The notes: generated by a model not told the origin, from the letters alone. A stretch of 64,000 nucleotides of DNA from Serratia liquefaciens (GCF_027594825.1 NZ_CP088930.1:2851019-2915018); one strand, 5' to 3'. Counted from the first letter of the stretch, positions 32,621-42,570 are shown. Program-made: numbers and translations.

Positions 32621-34033
32621 ATGCAACGAGGGATAGTCTGGATCGTCGATGACGATAGCTCCATCCGCTGGGTGCTTGAACGCGCGCTCACTGGAGCCGG
32701 TGTGAGCTGCGTGACCTTCGACAGTGGCAATGCGGTGCTCGAAGCCCTGGCCACGCAAACTCCTGACGTGTTGCTGTCTGACATCCGCATGCCGGGTATG
32801 GATGGCCTTGCGTTGCTCAAGCAGATCAAACAGCGTCATCCGATGCTTCCGGTCATCATAATGACGGCGCATTCGGATCTCGACGCCGCCGTCAGCGCCT
32901 ACCAGCAAGGGGCATTCGATTACCTGCCGAAACCCTTTGATATTGATGAAGCCGTGGCGCTGGTTGAACGCGCCATCAGCCATTATCAGGAACAGCAGCA
33001 GCCTGCGCGCAGCCAACCAGCCAACGATCCGGTGGCAGACATCATCGGTGAAGCCCCGGCGATGCAGGACGTGTTCCGCATCATCGGCCGCCTGTCGCGT
33101 TCGTCGATCAGCGTACTGATCAACGGCGAATCAGGTACCGGTAAAGAGCTGGTTGCCCATGCCCTGCACCGTCACAGCCCGCGCGCCAAATCGCCCTTTA
33201 TTGCGCTGAATATGGCGGCGATCCCCAAAGACCTGATCGAGTCCGAACTGTTCGGGCATGAAAAAGGGGCCTTTACCGGCGCCAATCAGATCCGTCAGGG
33301 TCGCTTTGAGCAGGCCGACGGCGGGACCTTGTTCCTGGATGAAATCGGCGATATGCCGCTGGATGTGCAAACCCGCCTGCTGCGGGTGCTGGCAGATGGC
33401 CAGTTCTATCGGGTCGGTGGTTATGCCCCGGTGAAGGTGGACGTGCGCATCATCGCCGCCACCCACCAGAACCTGGAACTGCGGGTACAGGAAGGTAAAT
33501 TCCGTGAGGATTTGTTCCATCGCCTGAACGTGATCCGCGTGCACCTTCCGCCGCTGCGTGAACGTCGTGAGGATATTCCGCGTCTGGCGCGTTACTTCCT
33601 GCAGGTGGCGGCAAAGGAGCTGGGTGTGGAAGCGAAGAACCTGCATCCGGAGACTGAAACTGCACTGACGCGCCTGCCATGGCCCGGTAACGTTCGCCAG
33701 TTGGAGAACACCTGCCGCTGGTTAACCGTGATGGCCGCCGGGCAGGAGGTGCTGATTCAGGATCTGCCGAGTGAGCTGTTTGAAACCTCTGCGCCAGAAA
33801 CGCCCGGGCATAGCCTGCCGGACAGTTGGGCCACTCTGCTGGCACAGTGGGCAGACCGCGCGCTGCGTTCCGGTCATCAAAACCTGCTGTCGGAAGCGCA
33901 ACCGGAGATGGAACGCACCTTGCTCACCACCGCACTGCGTCATACCCAAGGGCATAAGCAGGAAGCTGCCCGTTTGCTGGGCTGGGGGCGCAATACGTTA
34001 ACGCGTAAGCTGAAAGAATTGGGAATGGAATAG
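32621..34033 (+). CDS. glnG: nitrogen regulation response regulator NtrC
   Basis: Sigma-54-dependent activator of nitrogen-limitation genes including glnA. 470 residues (E. coli 469). The receiver domain has phospho-acceptor Asp54 in [12 protein letters not shown]. The AAA+ domain has Walker A GESGTGKE, the sigma-54 contact GAFTGA and Walker [11 protein letters not shown]. The C-terminal Fis-like helix-turn-helix is in [24 protein letters not shown]. The ATG at 32621 was chosen by homology; the frame is open upstream within glnL. Confidence 0.97.
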   Translation: MQRGIVWIVDDDSSIRWVLERALTGAGVSCVTFDSGNAVLEALATQTPDVLLSDIRMPGMDGLALLKQIKQRHPMLPVIIMTAHSDLDAAVSAYQQGAFDYLPKPFDIDEAVALVERAISHYQEQQQPARSQPANDPVADIIGEAPAMQDVFRIIGRLSRSSISVLINGESGTGKELVAHALHRHSPRAKSPFIALNMAAIPKDLIESELFGHEKGAFTGANQIRQGRFEQADGGTLFLDEIGDMPLDVQTRLLRVLADGQFYRVGGYAPVKVDVRIIAATHQNLELRVQEGKFREDLFHRLNVIRVHLPPLRERREDIPRLARYFLQVAAKELGVEAKNLHPETETALTRLPWPGNVRQLENTCRWLTVMAAGQEVLIQDLPSELFETSAPETPGHSLPDSWATLLAQWADRALRSGHQNLLSEAQPEMERTLLTTALRHTQGHKQEAARLLGWGRNTLTRKLKELGME

Positions 34034-34092
34034 TTTGCGGCATTGATGATAGAAAATACAATCAAGCGCACAAAAAAACGGCTATTTCAGGC

Positions 34093-34120
34093 TTTACAGC
34101 CGATGGGGCCGCAGTATGAT
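34093..34120 (+). promoter_or_regulatory. predicted sigma-70 promoter of yshB
   Basis: TTTACA (34093-34098) and TATGAT (34115-34120), 16 bases apart, each one mismatch from consensus and 26 bases before the yshB ATG. It suggests yshB can be expressed independently of glnG. Confidence 0.5.
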
Positions 34121-34145
34121 CGGGGCGCACACCCTGGAGGCTTCC

Positions 34146-34268
34146 ATGCTGGATTCGTTAATCGCATTCATTTCTCAAGGCGCAGAACTGGGTTCTGCCG
34201 CCAGCCACACGCCGCAGGCAGCCGTTGCTGCGGTACTGTGCGCCGCCCTGATTAATTTCTTCAGTTAA
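34146..34268 (+). CDS. yshB: small membrane protein YshB
   Basis: 40-residue protein starting MLDSLIAFISQG, with GGAGG five bases before the ATG. Its C-terminal half (SHTPQAAVAAVLCAALINFF) is a hydrophobic membrane segment nearly identical to remembered E. coli YshB (36 residues, same position between glnG and hemN). From memory, Salmonella YshB is induced inside macrophages and affects intracellular survival; its molecular role is not known. The N-terminal half here is four residues longer than in E. coli. It is easily missed because of its size. Confidence 0.85.
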   Translation: MLDSLIAFISQGAELGSAASHTPQAAVAAVLCAALINFFS

Positions 34269-34299
34269 AACAACGGCCGCGAAAGCGGCCGTTGTTTTA
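34268..34299. terminator. bidirectional terminator between yshB and hemN
   Basis: CAACGGCCGC-GAAA-GCGGCCGTTG with four As before and four Ts after; serves both convergent genes. Confidence 0.9.
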
Positions 34300-34303
34300 C
34301 TCA

Positions 34304-35677
34304 TCAAATAACCCGAGAGAATTGCTGGGTGCGGGCCTGTTGACGCAGGTAGATATCAAAACACATGCAAATATTGCGGATCAGTAACCGGCCGCGCGGC
34401 GTAACCTGAATGCCCTGCTCGTCACGCTCCACCAGTCCATCACGTTCAAACGGCGCCAGCAATTGTAAATCCTCGGCAAAATAATCGGCAAAGTCGATGC
34501 CGAACTGATGTTCTATGGCCTGATAGTCCAGTTTGAAGTTGCAGATCAGCGTTTTGATCACCTCACGCCGCAAGCAGTCGTCTTCAGTCATCGCCAGGCC
34601 ACGCCACAGTGCATGACCTTGTGCTTCGACGCTACTGTAATAAACCTTCAGCTCTTTCTGGTTCTGCGCATAGCTGTCCCCCAGCATGCTGATGGCGGAG
34701 ACGCCCAGTCCCAGCAAATCACTATCGCCCTGGGTGGTGTACCCCTGGAAGTTACGGTGAAGTTTCCCTTCGCGCTGCGCCACCGCCAACTCATCGTCCG
34801 GTCGTGCGAAATGATCCATACCGATAAACTGATAACCCGATTCGGTCAGGGAAGCTATGGTGTGCTGCAAGATATCCAGTTTCTGCTGCGCGCTCGGCAG
34901 ATCTGCGTCTTTGATTTTGCGCTGGGCAGCAAACAGATTCGGCATATGGGCATAGTTAAATACGCTCAGGCGATCCGGGTTTAACGCGGCCACCCGCTGC
35001 AGGGTGTAAGCAAAGCTCTCTGGTGTTTGCTTTGGCAAGCCGTAGATCAGGTCGATATTGGTGGAATTAAAACCAAGCGCTTTAGCGCGGGCAATCAGGG
35101 CAAAGATAAAGGCTTCATCCTGCTCGCGGTTCACCAGCCGCTGCACCTCTTTATTGAAGTCCTGCACCCCCATGCTCAGGCGATTAAAACCTTCGCTGCG
35201 TAAATGATCGAGCACATCCAGCTCAATCTCACGCGGATCGACTTCGATCGACATTTCGGCATCGGGGAGGAAATCAAAGTGTTGGCGCAGCATCGCTACC
35301 AGCTGGCTGATTTGTGTCTTGCTCAGATAGGTTGGCGTACCGCCGCCCCAGTGCATCTGGCCGACCTTACGCCCGGCAAACAAAGGCGCGCGCTGAGCGA
35401 TTTCCTTTGCCAGCACCGCCAGATATTCATCAGCCTTGTGCGTTTGACGCGTCACCAGCTTGTTGCAACCACAGAAATAGCAGAGCTTGTGGCAGAAAGG
35501 GATATGCACGTACAGCGACAAAGGGCGCTCAGGATAACGCGTCGCGGCGCGTTGAAACGCCGCTTCGTCGTAGCTCTGGTTGAACTCCAGCGCTGTGGGG
35601 TATGAGGTGTAACGCGGCCCTGAATAGTTATATTTCTGGATCAGGGCCAGATCCCAGACAATTGCCTGCTCTGACAT
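34304..35677 (-). CDS. hemN: oxygen-independent coproporphyrinogen III oxidase
   Basis: Radical-SAM enzyme of anaerobic haem synthesis. 457 residues from the ATG at 35677, the E. coli length; an in-frame GTG at 35683 lies inside the ribosome site. The iron-sulfur motif CHKLCYFC provides Cys62, Cys66 and Cys69; WGGGTPTYL and the C-terminal HemN domain follow. Two bases separate its ATG from the stop of a 57-codon upstream ORF, so initiation is probably coupled. Confidence 0.97.
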   Translation of the reverse strand: MSEQAIVWDLALIQKYNYSGPRYTSYPTALEFNQSYDEAAFQRAATRYPERPLSLYVHIPFCHKLCYFCGCNKLVTRQTHKADEYLAVLAKEIAQRAPLFAGRKVGQMHWGGGTPTYLSKTQISQLVAMLRQHFDFLPDAEMSIEVDPREIELDVLDHLRSEGFNRLSMGVQDFNKEVQRLVNREQDEAFIFALIARAKALGFNSTNIDLIYGLPKQTPESFAYTLQRVAALNPDRLSVFNYAHMPNLFAAQRKIKDADLPSAQQKLDILQHTIASLTESGYQFIGMDHFARPDDELAVAQREGKLHRNFQGYTTQGDSDLLGLGVSAISMLGDSYAQNQKELKVYYSSVEAQGHALWRGLAMTEDDCLRREVIKTLICNFKLDYQAIEHQFGIDFADYFAEDLQLLAPFERDGLVERDEQGIQVTPRGRLLIRNICMCFDIYLRQQARTQQFSRVI

Positions 35678-35679
35678 GC

Positions 35680-35853
35680 TCACTCCTTCCGATATTTTTT
35701 TCTACCGGGCCGGGAAATGGGCAGTGGTCTACGCTGTCTGGCCGCGGAAGCGCTGCGAAAACGCGTTTTGCGTTTGGACAGCCGCCATAGTTTACCGAAT
35801 AACCACAGCAGATAACACATCAAGAGTAGGGCTATTGACGGGATCAGCCACAT
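35680..35853 (-). CDS. unannotated 57-residue single-pass membrane protein
   Basis: Not recognised. The frame runs from the ATG at 35853, six bases after the yihI stop, to a TGA that overlaps the hemN ribosome site. It starts MWLIPSIALLLMCYLLWLFG, a clear membrane segment (residues 2-20), followed by a strongly basic tail (KLWRLSKRKTRFRSASAARQ, RPGRKKYRKE) with about 18 Arg/Lys and one Glu. Positive-inside would place the tail in the cytoplasm. No strong ribosome site precedes it, so translation would depend on termination at yihI. It could be a genuine small protein or a remnant of a longer DUF2489-type membrane protein found at this place in other gammaproteobacteria (uncertain recollection). 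Confidence 0.55.
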   Translation of the reverse strand: MWLIPSIALLLMCYLLWLFGKLWRLSKRKTRFRSASAARQRRPLPISRPGRKKYRKE

Positions 35854-35859
35854 GACGCG

Positions 35860-36408
35860 TTAAATTACGTCTTTCGGGTTACCGCCTTTCAGCAGTTTCA
35901 GGATATCTTCCTTTTTCTCTTCTTCTTCGTCGTCTTCATCGTCGCCCAGCTCAATGCCCAGTTGCTCCATCAGGGCATCGATACGATCCAGAGTCTGATC
36001 AACATAAGCCTGATCTTCTGCGCTCAGCGTCTCGCCGTCGTCAATACGATCCAGCAGTGCGTCCAGACGCTCATCATTTTCCAGCTTCGCCAACTCTTCT
36101 TCCGGCGACAGACGCGGTTTGGCTTCGGCCTTAGGTTTAGGCTGCGGCTTGGCTTTTGGCTTGGCTTCAGCCACCAATGCTACCGGCACTTTACTGCCAA
36201 TGCGCGGGTCTTTGGTCTGTGCGCCGGCCTTGTTCTTTTGATTGGCAGACTCCACCTGGGTGCGAGAACCGGAAGCAAGGCCACGGCGCTTTTTCAGACG
36301 TTTGCGCTCACGGGCTTCCTGATCGAGCTCCACACGGCTTTTCTTTTTGGTTTTCGACGTCGCCGCGCTGCTGCGTGGGGCGCGAGGTGCTTTTGATGGC
36401 TGGTTCAT
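35860..36408 (-). CDS. yihI: Der GTPase-activating protein YihI
   Basis: Stimulates the GTPase of the ribosome-assembly factor Der. 182 residues (E. coli 169). The N-terminal 60 residues are very basic ([26 protein letters not shown]) and the middle is an Ala-Lys-Pro linker ([19 protein letters not shown]) longer than in E. coli. The C-terminus is acidic ([16 protein letters not shown]). The charge-segregated layout is typical of the family. A TATACT hexamer at 36441-36436 may belong to its promoter. Confidence 0.94.
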   Translation of the reverse strand: MNQPSKAPRAPRSSAATSKTKKKSRVELDQEARERKRLKKRRGLASGSRTQVESANQKNKAGAQTKDPRIGSKVPVALVAEAKPKAKPQPKPKAEAKPRLSPEEELAKLENDERLDALLDRIDDGETLSAEDQAYVDQTLDRIDALMEQLGIELGDDEDDEEEEKKEDILKLLKGGNPKDVI

Positions 36409-36491
36409 AGCGTATGCTCTTAGGTATGTAGATTCAGTATAGAGATAGATGCTATACGATTGCGGCGGAATCTAGCAGAAAGCGAACAAAG

Positions 36492-36865
36492 AAAAAAGGC
36501 GGCAGGTTAAACCCGCCGCCTTTTTGCACCCTCTTTCGAAGGATATTCCTGCTACGCATTCCGTGCGCACACTCAACATCCTGGTTTTTCCTTCTGCTAT
36601 AACCGCATTCCCTGCCGCACTACTTCCTTCATCCTGAAGGGAAAATCGTCCATGGAGAGATCCGTTCGCGTTCACTCTTCCTGAGTTTGCTTCCTGCTGG
36701 CATCCCAATTGCGGTAACTTCACCTTCCTTGTGCTATTTGCAAATTCTATGCAAATAGATCCATTCCTTTGGTTATTCATCCTGACACTCATTAGCACGT
36801 CCCGTGCTCTCCTTGAGATTTATCACCCTTCCCGGATGTTCCTTAATCCTGCACAGTCCTGTGCT
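36492..36865 (-). ncRNA. csrC: CsrC-type regulatory RNA sequestering CsrA
   Basis: About 374 bases between yihI and engB, the place of csrC in E. coli. The RNA carries about 22 GGA triplets, many in hairpin loops that match the CsrA-binding pattern: GCACAGGACTGTGC (36864-36851), GCACGGGACGTGC (36807-36795) and CTTCAGGATGAAG (36639-36627). It ends in a GGCGGC/GCCGCC stem with a T-run and a following CTTTG..CGCTTTCT stretch almost the same as E. coli csrC. Longer than the roughly 245-base E. coli RNA. ORFs here on both strands are spurious. Confidence 0.88.
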
Positions 36866-36872
36866 GCAAGTT

Positions 36873-36900
36873 ACTTTACGCTATCAGGGGTCAGGCTCAA
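36873..36900 (-). promoter_or_regulatory. predicted csrC promoter
   Basis: TTGAGC (36900-36895) and TAAAGT (36878-36873), 16 bases apart; the start would be near 36865. The remaining bases up to 37159 are AT-rich and should also hold the engB promoter; a TGTGAGAC sequence near 37035 could be part of a UvrY-type site but I cannot confirm it. Confidence 0.45.
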
Positions 36901-37159
36901 GGCACCTGCCGTGTAATGAGCTGATAAAAATACGCATCGGAGAATTAACCTAATGTTTTATAATAAAAAGAATAAAAACAACTTTCGAATAAAAGCGACA
37001 TTACCCCCTATTCGAATGGCAAATGTCTCACAAGCCCGCCCCACATAAATTGCCACACCCCACTGGCCCGGCGCTTAAAAACAGAGAAACACACCATTTT
37101 TAGCGCTGATGCAGTTATAATCGCCAACCAGTTAGCCATCCTCACGGAGACGAAAAATT

Positions 37160-37810
37160 TTGACCAGCAAGAATTACAATTATCATGTGACCCATTTCGT
37201 CACCAGTGCGCCCGATATTCGCCATCTGCCGGGGGATGAAGGTATTGAAGTTGCGTTCGCCGGTCGTTCTAATGCCGGTAAGTCCAGTGCGTTAAATACC
37301 CTGACCAATCAAAAAGGCCTGGCACGTACCAGTAAAACGCCGGGGCGCACCCAGCTCATCAACCTGTTTGAAGTGGAAGAAGGCATTCGCCTGGTCGACC
37401 TGCCGGGTTATGGTTACGCCGAAGTGCCTGAAGAGATGAAACGCAAATGGCAGCGAGCGCTGGGTGAATACCTGCAAATGCGCAACTGCCTGAAAGGCCT
37501 GGTGGTGCTGATGGACATCCGCCATCCGTTGAAAGATCTCGACCAGCAGATGATCCAATGGGCTGTCGATGTCGGCACGCCAGTTCTGGTTCTGCTGACC
37601 AAAGCGGACAAACTGGCATCTGGCGCGCGTAAAGCGCAACTGAATATGGTGCGTGAAGCGGTAGTGCCGTTTATGGGCGATATCCAGGTGGAAGCCTTCT
37701 CTTCACCGAAAAAAATCGGCGTCGACAAACTGAGCCAAAAACTGAATACCTGGTTTAACGAGATCCCACCGGAAGTGCTGCCGGAAGATGACGACACTGC
37801 CGGCGAATAA
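37160..37810 (+). CDS. engB: ribosome-biogenesis GTPase EngB/YihA
   Basis: Essential GTPase of 50S assembly. 216 residues (E. coli 210) from a TTG start at 37160 with GGAGA nine bases upstream; the TTG matches the conserved N-terminus [15 protein letters not shown] motifs: GRSNAGKSS (G1), TPGRTQ (G2), DLPGYG (G3) and LTKADKL (G4). The C-terminal tail is acidic (PEDDDTAGE). A terminator follows. Confidence 0.96.
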   Translation: MTSKNYNYHVTHFVTSAPDIRHLPGDEGIEVAFAGRSNAGKSSALNTLTNQKGLARTSKTPGRTQLINLFEVEEGIRLVDLPGYGYAEVPEEMKRKWQRALGEYLQMRNCLKGLVVLMDIRHPLKDLDQQMIQWAVDVGTPVLVLLTKADKLASGARKAQLNMVREAVVPFMGDIQVEAFSSPKKIGVDKLSQKLNTWFNEIPPEVLPEDDDTAGE

Positions 37811-37831
37811 AATGCCGCAGGTGCCGTGATA

Positions 37832-37859
37832 GCCGATGTGGAAACGCATCGGCTTTTTT
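37832..37859 (+). terminator. intrinsic terminator of engB
   Basis: GCCGATG-TGGAAACG-CATCGGC followed by TTTTTT, 22 bases after the engB stop. Between here and spf (about 185 bases) only a short GGCATT-GAG-AATGCC hairpin is seen. Confidence 0.85.
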
Positions 37860-38045
37860 ACGCCTGCCATTCGAGATGCAGGCTCTTTTCGTTATCTAAT
37901 TACAATTCTGATAGAAATCCATCATAAATTCTTATGGTGGTTTGGCATTGAGAATGCCGATGAGCAAGCCATATCGGGAGATAAACCGAAGGAAAGAGGT
38001 CGCGGGGGAATAAGAAGAACCTATGGTTTGGCTTTGTTTTTACAA

Positions 38046-38153
38046 TAAAAAACGCCCCAGTCAATACTGACTGGGGCGGCTAAATATTCAGCCAAATCCG
38101 ATTACGTGAAGTAAAAGGTCTGAAAGATAGAACATCTTACCTCTGTACCCTAC
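38046..38153 (-). ncRNA. spf: Spot 42 regulatory RNA
   Basis: About 108 bases, nearly identical to E. coli Spot 42: 5' end GTAGGGTACAGAGGTAAGAT, the internal AATCGGATTTGGCTGAATAT and a terminator stem (CGCCCCAGTCA/TGACTGGGGCG) ending in TTTTTTA. The Hfq-dependent RNA base-pairs with galK and other catabolic mRNAs and is repressed by cAMP-CRP in E. coli. A TAGAGT -10 box lies at 38166-38161; a weak CRP-like sequence is near 38198-38214. It lies downstream of polA on the same strand, as in E. coli. Confidence 0.96.
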
Positions 38154-38342
38154 GCCAGTAACTCTACATGATTTTTTCGCAGTGCAAAAGAATTTTTTGT
38201 AGTTTACTTACACAGTTTGGCGCGTAATAACGGCGAGGTTGGGGAAACAATCGCCGTATCCTGTAGCTTAATTACAAAAACTGCTTAGGTTATCGCCAGT
38301 TAGCCCATCCTTTAAGAACGAGGCCGGTGAACGACCGCACAA

Positions 38343-41135
38343 TCAGTGAGCTTCGTCCCAGTTGGCCCCCACGCCAACATCCACTTTCAGTGGGACAGCC
38401 AGAGTCATGCTGTTTTCCATCAGCTCGCGAATGCGTTGGTTAGAGGCTTCCAGCACCGACTCATGTACCTCGAACACCAATTCATCGTGCACCTGCATGA
38501 TCATACGCACCAAGGGTTCTTCCTGAGCTTGCAGCCAGGCGTCCACTTCGATCATCGCACGCTTGATGATATCGGCAGCCGTTCCTTGCATAGGGGCGTT
38601 AATCGCCGCGCGTTCGGCAGCCTTACGTCGCATACCGTTACTGGAGCTGACATCCGGCAGATAGAGACGGCGGCCGTCCAACGTGCTGACGTAGCCCTGG
38701 CTGGCAGCCTGCTGGCGGGTGCGCTCCATATATTCCAATACGCCCGGATAACGCTCGAAGTAGAGATCCATGTAGCGCTGTGCTTCACCACGCGGAATAC
38801 CCAATTGCCGCGCCAGACCAAACGCGCTCATGCCATAAATCAGGCCAAAGTTAATCGCCTTGGCGCTGCGGCGCTGTTCGTGGGTCACTTTATCGAGCGG
38901 CAGGCCAAACACTTCGGCCGCGGTGGCGCGGTGGATATCTTCACCGGCGGCAAAGGCCTTCAGTAACCCTTCATCCTGTGACAGATGGGCCATGATGCGC
39001 AGTTCGATTTGCGAATAGTCGGCCGCAACGATGCGGTAACCCTCAGGAGCAATAAAGGCCTGGCGGATCCGGCGCCCTTCGTCGTTGCGCACCGGGATAT
39101 TCTGCAGGTTAGGATCGCTGGAAGAGAGACGCCCGGTAGCCGTCACCGCCTGATGATAAGAGGTATGCACCCGACCGCTGACCGGATTGATCATCAGCGG
39201 CAGCTTGTCGGTGTAGGTGGTCTTCAGCTTCGCCAAGCCACGGTATTCCAGGATCACCTTAGGCAACGGGTAATCCAACGCCAGTTCGGCCAACACTTCT
39301 TCGTTAGTCGATGGAGCACCACCCGGCGTTTTCTTCAGTATCGGCAGCTTTTGCTTTTCGTACAGGATCGCCTGCAGCTGTTTGGTCGACGCCAGATTAA
39401 AAGGCTCTTCCGCCAGTTCATGGGCCTGAATTTCCAGCTCGGCCAGGCGTTTGGTCAATTCGATGGAGTGCGTGGCCAGAATGCTTTGATCAATCAGCAC
39501 CCCGGTGCGTTCGATGTGCGACAACACCGGCAACAGTGGCATTTCAATCTCATTGAATACTTTCAGCAGCTCGGCGCTTTCCTTCAATTGCGGCCACATC
39601 GCCAAATGCAATTGCAAGGTAACGTCGGCATCTTCGGCAGCGTAAGGGGCCGCCTGCTCCAGCGCAATCTGGTTGAAAGTGAGCTGCTTTTTCCCCTTGC
39701 CGGCTATCTCTTCGAAGGTCACTGTTTTATGGCCAAGGTAACGATCGGACAAGCTGTCCATATCGTGACGACCACCGACGCTATCCAGCACATAAGATTC
39801 CAGCATAGTGTCGAAGGCAATGCCGCGCAGGGTGATGTCGTAACGCGCCAGCAGGCCCATATCGAACTTCAGATTTTGCCCGACCTTGAGCGCTTTCTCG
39901 TCTTCCAGCAGCGGCTTCAACGTGGCCAGCACATAATCGCGGTCCAGCTGCGCTGGGGCATCGAGATAGTCATGCGCTACCGGTAAATAGGCGGCTTCGC
40001 CCGGTGCAATGGCAAACGACAGGCCGATCAGATTGGCGGTCAGGGTGTCCAAGCCGTCAGTTTCGGTATCAAACGCAAATACTTCGGCTTTTTTCAGCTT
40101 TTCCAGCCACTGTGCGAAAGTCTCTTCATCCAGGATGGTGACGTAACCTTCTTGCGACAGCGTCGCTTCGGCAGGCGCTTTGTCAGCTACTGCCATAGCC
40201 TTTGGCGCACTGGCGGCTTTCACGCCGGCACCCTTTTTGCCTTCCAGCCAAATGCCGGCTTCAACATCCGCCAGCCAGCGTTTAAATTCGTATTGTTTAA
40301 ACAACTGCTGCAGCACATCGACATCCAGCGCTGATACTTCGAGATCGGCGCAGGTAAGATCCAGTTCGACGTCGGTTTTGATGGTTGCCAGCTTGTAGGA
40401 GAGGTAAGCCACCTCTTTGTTCTGTTCCAGCTTGGCCGCCATGGTCTTGGCGCCGCGGAAGCTGAGCGTGGCGATACTGTCGAGGTTGGCATAGAGCGCA
40501 TCCAGCCCGCCAAGCCCCTGTAACAGCGCCTGCGCGGTTTTCTCGCCCACACCAGGTACGCCTGGGATGTTATCCGAGGAATCGCCCATCAGCGCCAGGA
40601 AGTCGATAATCAGCTCTGGCGGAATGCCGTACTTGTCGCACACTTCCTGTGGACCAAGGATGGTGTTGTTCATGGTGTTGATCAGGGTGACGTTTGGTGT
40701 GACCAACTGCGCCATGTCTTTATCACCGGTGCTGATCAGCACCGCATGGCCGGCTTTCTCTGCCTCCAGTGCCAAAGTACCTATCACATCGTCGGCTTCT
40801 ACGCCGGGCGTGACCAGCAGCGGCAATCCCATCGCCTTGACCATTTTGTGCAACGGTTCGATTTGCGCGCGCAGGTCGTCCGGCATCGGCGGCCGGTGCG
40901 ATTTGTATTCTGCGAACAGCTCATCGCGGAAGGTTTTTCCTTTGGCATCAAACACCACCGCAACATGGCTTGGCTGGTACTGCAGCAACAGGCTGCGCAG
41001 CATATTCAGCACGCCATACATTGCCCCGGTAGGTTCGCCCGCAGAGTTGGTCAGCGGAGGGAAGGCGTGATAAGCGCGGTAGAGGTACGAGGAACCGTCA
41101 ACCAGGATTAATGGGTTTTCTGCAATCTGGGCCAT
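38343..41135 (-). CDS. polA: DNA polymerase I
   Basis: Removes RNA primers and fills gaps in repair. 930 residues (E. coli 928). Domains: 5' nuclease (1-about 320; [41 protein letters not shown]), 3'-5' exonuclease (about 325-520; FDTETDGLD retains the DXE acidic pair, so proofreading should be active) and polymerase (about 520-930; motif [11 protein letters not shown], finger helix [14 protein letters not shown], motif [11 protein letters not shown]). Divergent from yihG. Confidence 0.98.
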   Translation of the reverse strand: MAQIAENPLILVDGSSYLYRAYHAFPPLTNSAGEPTGAMYGVLNMLRSLLLQYQPSHVAVVFDAKGKTFRDELFAEYKSHRPPMPDDLRAQIEPLHKMVKAMGLPLLVTPGVEADDVIGTLALEAEKAGHAVLISTGDKDMAQLVTPNVTLINTMNNTILGPQEVCDKYGIPPELIIDFLALMGDSSDNIPGVPGVGEKTAQALLQGLGGLDALYANLDSIATLSFRGAKTMAAKLEQNKEVAYLSYKLATIKTDVELDLTCADLEVSALDVDVLQQLFKQYEFKRWLADVEAGIWLEGKKGAGVKAASAPKAMAVADKAPAEATLSQEGYVTILDEETFAQWLEKLKKAEVFAFDTETDGLDTLTANLIGLSFAIAPGEAAYLPVAHDYLDAPAQLDRDYVLATLKPLLEDEKALKVGQNLKFDMGLLARYDITLRGIAFDTMLESYVLDSVGGRHDMDSLSDRYLGHKTVTFEEIAGKGKKQLTFNQIALEQAAPYAAEDADVTLQLHLAMWPQLKESAELLKVFNEIEMPLLPVLSHIERTGVLIDQSILATHSIELTKRLAELEIQAHELAEEPFNLASTKQLQAILYEKQKLPILKKTPGGAPSTNEEVLAELALDYPLPKVILEYRGLAKLKTTYTDKLPLMINPVSGRVHTSYHQAVTATGRLSSSDPNLQNIPVRNDEGRRIRQAFIAPEGYRIVAADYSQIELRIMAHLSQDEGLLKAFAAGEDIHRATAAEVFGLPLDKVTHEQRRSAKAINFGLIYGMSAFGLARQLGIPRGEAQRYMDLYFERYPGVLEYMERTRQQAASQGYVSTLDGRRLYLPDVSSSNGMRRKAAERAAINAPMQGTAADIIKRAMIEVDAWLQAQEEPLVRMIMQVHDELVFEVHESVLEASNQRIRELMENSMTLAVPLKVDVGVGANWDEAH

Positions 41136-41260
41136 AGCGTTTCTTTATCGTGATCGGACATGACGGTAAGCATGCCATAGCTGGCCGCCTGAGACGAACC
41201 TTAGCGTGCATTAAGGGCGAAAATCACGTGATTCTGCAAAGCGATCCGCAAGATCCTGCC

Positions 41261-41269
41261 TGTGGATAA
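41261..41269 (-). promoter_or_regulatory. DnaA box upstream of polA
   Basis: TTATCCACA on the minus strand, an exact consensus 9-mer, 126 bases before the polA start. Confidence 0.55.
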
Positions 41270-41294
41270 CTTTGTGCATAGAAAAGACAACAAA

Positions 41295-41320
41295 TTATAA
41301 CGATGCGTTTATCGTTATAA
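41295..41320. repeat. perfect 10-base inverted repeat between polA and yihG
   Basis: TTATAACGAT-GCGTTT-ATCGTTATAA. Each arm creates a TATAAT hexamer pointing outwards (41299-41294 toward polA, 41316-41321 toward yihG). It may be an operator or paired promoter element; no T-run supports a terminator. Confidence 0.6.
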
Positions 41321-41631
41321 TGAGAAATAAAAATCCTATTTAAATCACTGCGTTAAACAGTGCTATTTTAACTGAAGGTTATTATCGACTTTTACACAAT
41401 TTGTGGATATAACTTGCGCCGGATTTTAATCGCACTATTAATCAAAATTGGCGCCTCAATTACCATAGCACAAGATGAGCAAGTTGCACGAAAACGCAGC
41501 AAATGCCCATTTTTTCCGCTTTAAAACAGCTACTGCTGGCGGGCATTTTCCCCCTATAATGTCGCTAAAATATTTTTTGTTCATGCATACTGGCATGTAA
41601 CGCTGTTCTCACCAACCGTCAGCCTATAACC

Positions 41632-42522
41632 ATGCCAAGATTGCTATCCCCCGTTATTTTTATCATTTCCAGCCTGCTCGCCATTTTGGTCACCGTACTG
41701 TGTTCAATCCCCATTACGATCGCCGGCGTCATTAAGTTACTGGTACCCTTTCCTGCCGTATGGCGACGTATCTCCGCCTTCGCCGACTTTATGATGTGGT
41801 GCTGGTGCCTGGGGTTATCGCTGCTATTACGTATTAACGGCCAACTGCGCTGGGATATAGAAGGGTTGGAAGGTCTGGATCGAAAAAACTGGTATCTGCT
41901 GATCAGTAATCACGAAAGCTGGTCGGATATTGTGGTGCTGTGCGTATTGTTCCGTAACCATATTCCAATGAATAAGTACTTTCTTAAACAGCAATTGGCC
42001 TGGGTCCCCTTTGTCGGCCTGGCCTGCTGGGCGCTGGATATGCCCTTCATGAAACGCTATTCGCGTGCCTATTTGCTCAAACACCCGGACAAGCGCGGTA
42101 ACGATATCGAGACCACACGCCGATCCTGCGAGAAGTTTCGTAAACGCCCGACCACCATCGTTAATTTTGTAGAGGGTTCGCGTTTTACCGAAGCCAAGAA
42201 AATTAAAACTCGCTCGCCCTATCGCAATTTATTAGCGCCTAAAGCCGCCGGTATTGCTTTTACACTCAGTGCATTAGGTAAGCAGTTCGATAAGGTGTTA
42301 AACGTCACCCTGCTTTACCCAGATAATACTGAACGGCCTTTTATGGATATGCTGTGCGGCCGGTTAAAACGCATTGTAGTAAGGGTTGAATTGCTGCCAA
42401 TCGACGAAAGCATGCATGGCGATTACTTTAACGACAAGCAGTTTAAGCGACGTTTCCAGCTTTGGCTGAACACACTGTGGCAGGATAAAGACAGATTGCT
42501 GGATGGATTGAAACGGCAATAA
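41632..42522 (+). CDS. yihG: acyltransferase YihG (lysophosphatidic-type, LPLAT family)
   Basis: Membrane-associated acyltransferase; E. coli YihG is a minor 1-acylglycerol-3-phosphate acyltransferase beside PlsC. 296 residues (E. coli 310). Two N-terminal hydrophobic segments (residues about 5-40 and 50-68) precede the catalytic NHESWSD (NHX4D motif). [12 protein letters not shown] is the EGTR-like substrate motif. E. coli yihF, which separates yihG from dsbA, is missing here; the two are convergent around one terminator. Confidence 0.94.
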   Translation: MPRLLSPVIFIISSLLAILVTVLCSIPITIAGVIKLLVPFPAVWRRISAFADFMMWCWCLGLSLLLRINGQLRWDIEGLEGLDRKNWYLLISNHESWSDIVVLCVLFRNHIPMNKYFLKQQLAWVPFVGLACWALDMPFMKRYSRAYLLKHPDKRGNDIETTRRSCEKFRKRPTTIVNFVEGSRFTEAKKIKTRSPYRNLLAPKAAGIAFTLSALGKQFDKVLNVTLLYPDNTERPFMDMLCGRLKRIVVRVELLPIDESMHGDYFNDKQFKRRFQLWLNTLWQDKDRLLDGLKRQ

Positions 42523-42529
42523 AAGTTAA

Positions 42530-42557
42530 AAAAAAGCCGGCTGAGCCGGCTTTTTTA
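42530..42557. terminator. bidirectional terminator between yihG and dsbA
   Basis: AAGCCGGC-TGA-GCCGGCTT with A-run before and T-run after. Confidence 0.92.
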
Positions 42558-42570
42558 CTTTAAATATCGG

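Larger units (their letters stand above)
41136..41631. other. polA-yihG divergent regulatory region
   Basis: 496 AT-rich bases without a gene. It holds a consensus DnaA box TGTGGATAA (41261-41269), a second one-mismatch box TGTGGATAT (41402-41410), a perfect 10-base dyad (41295-41320) and a TATAAT at 41555-41560 that may serve yihG. DnaA is reported to stimulate polA in E. coli (from memory). Confidence 0.55.

Noticed and set aside
36472..36798. 108-codon frame on the minus strand and a 61-codon frame on the plus strand between yihI and engB
   Set aside because: Both lie over csrC, whose GGA hairpins and terminator explain the sequence.
37836..38048. 70-codon frame between engB and spf
   Set aside because: Starts inside the engB terminator hairpin, no ribosome site, unrecognised composition.
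41221..41420. Possible replication origin because of DnaA boxes and nearby GATC sites
   Set aside because: Only two boxes and a few GATCs, no AT-rich 13-mer array; the real oriC is expected beyond viaA, outside the window.
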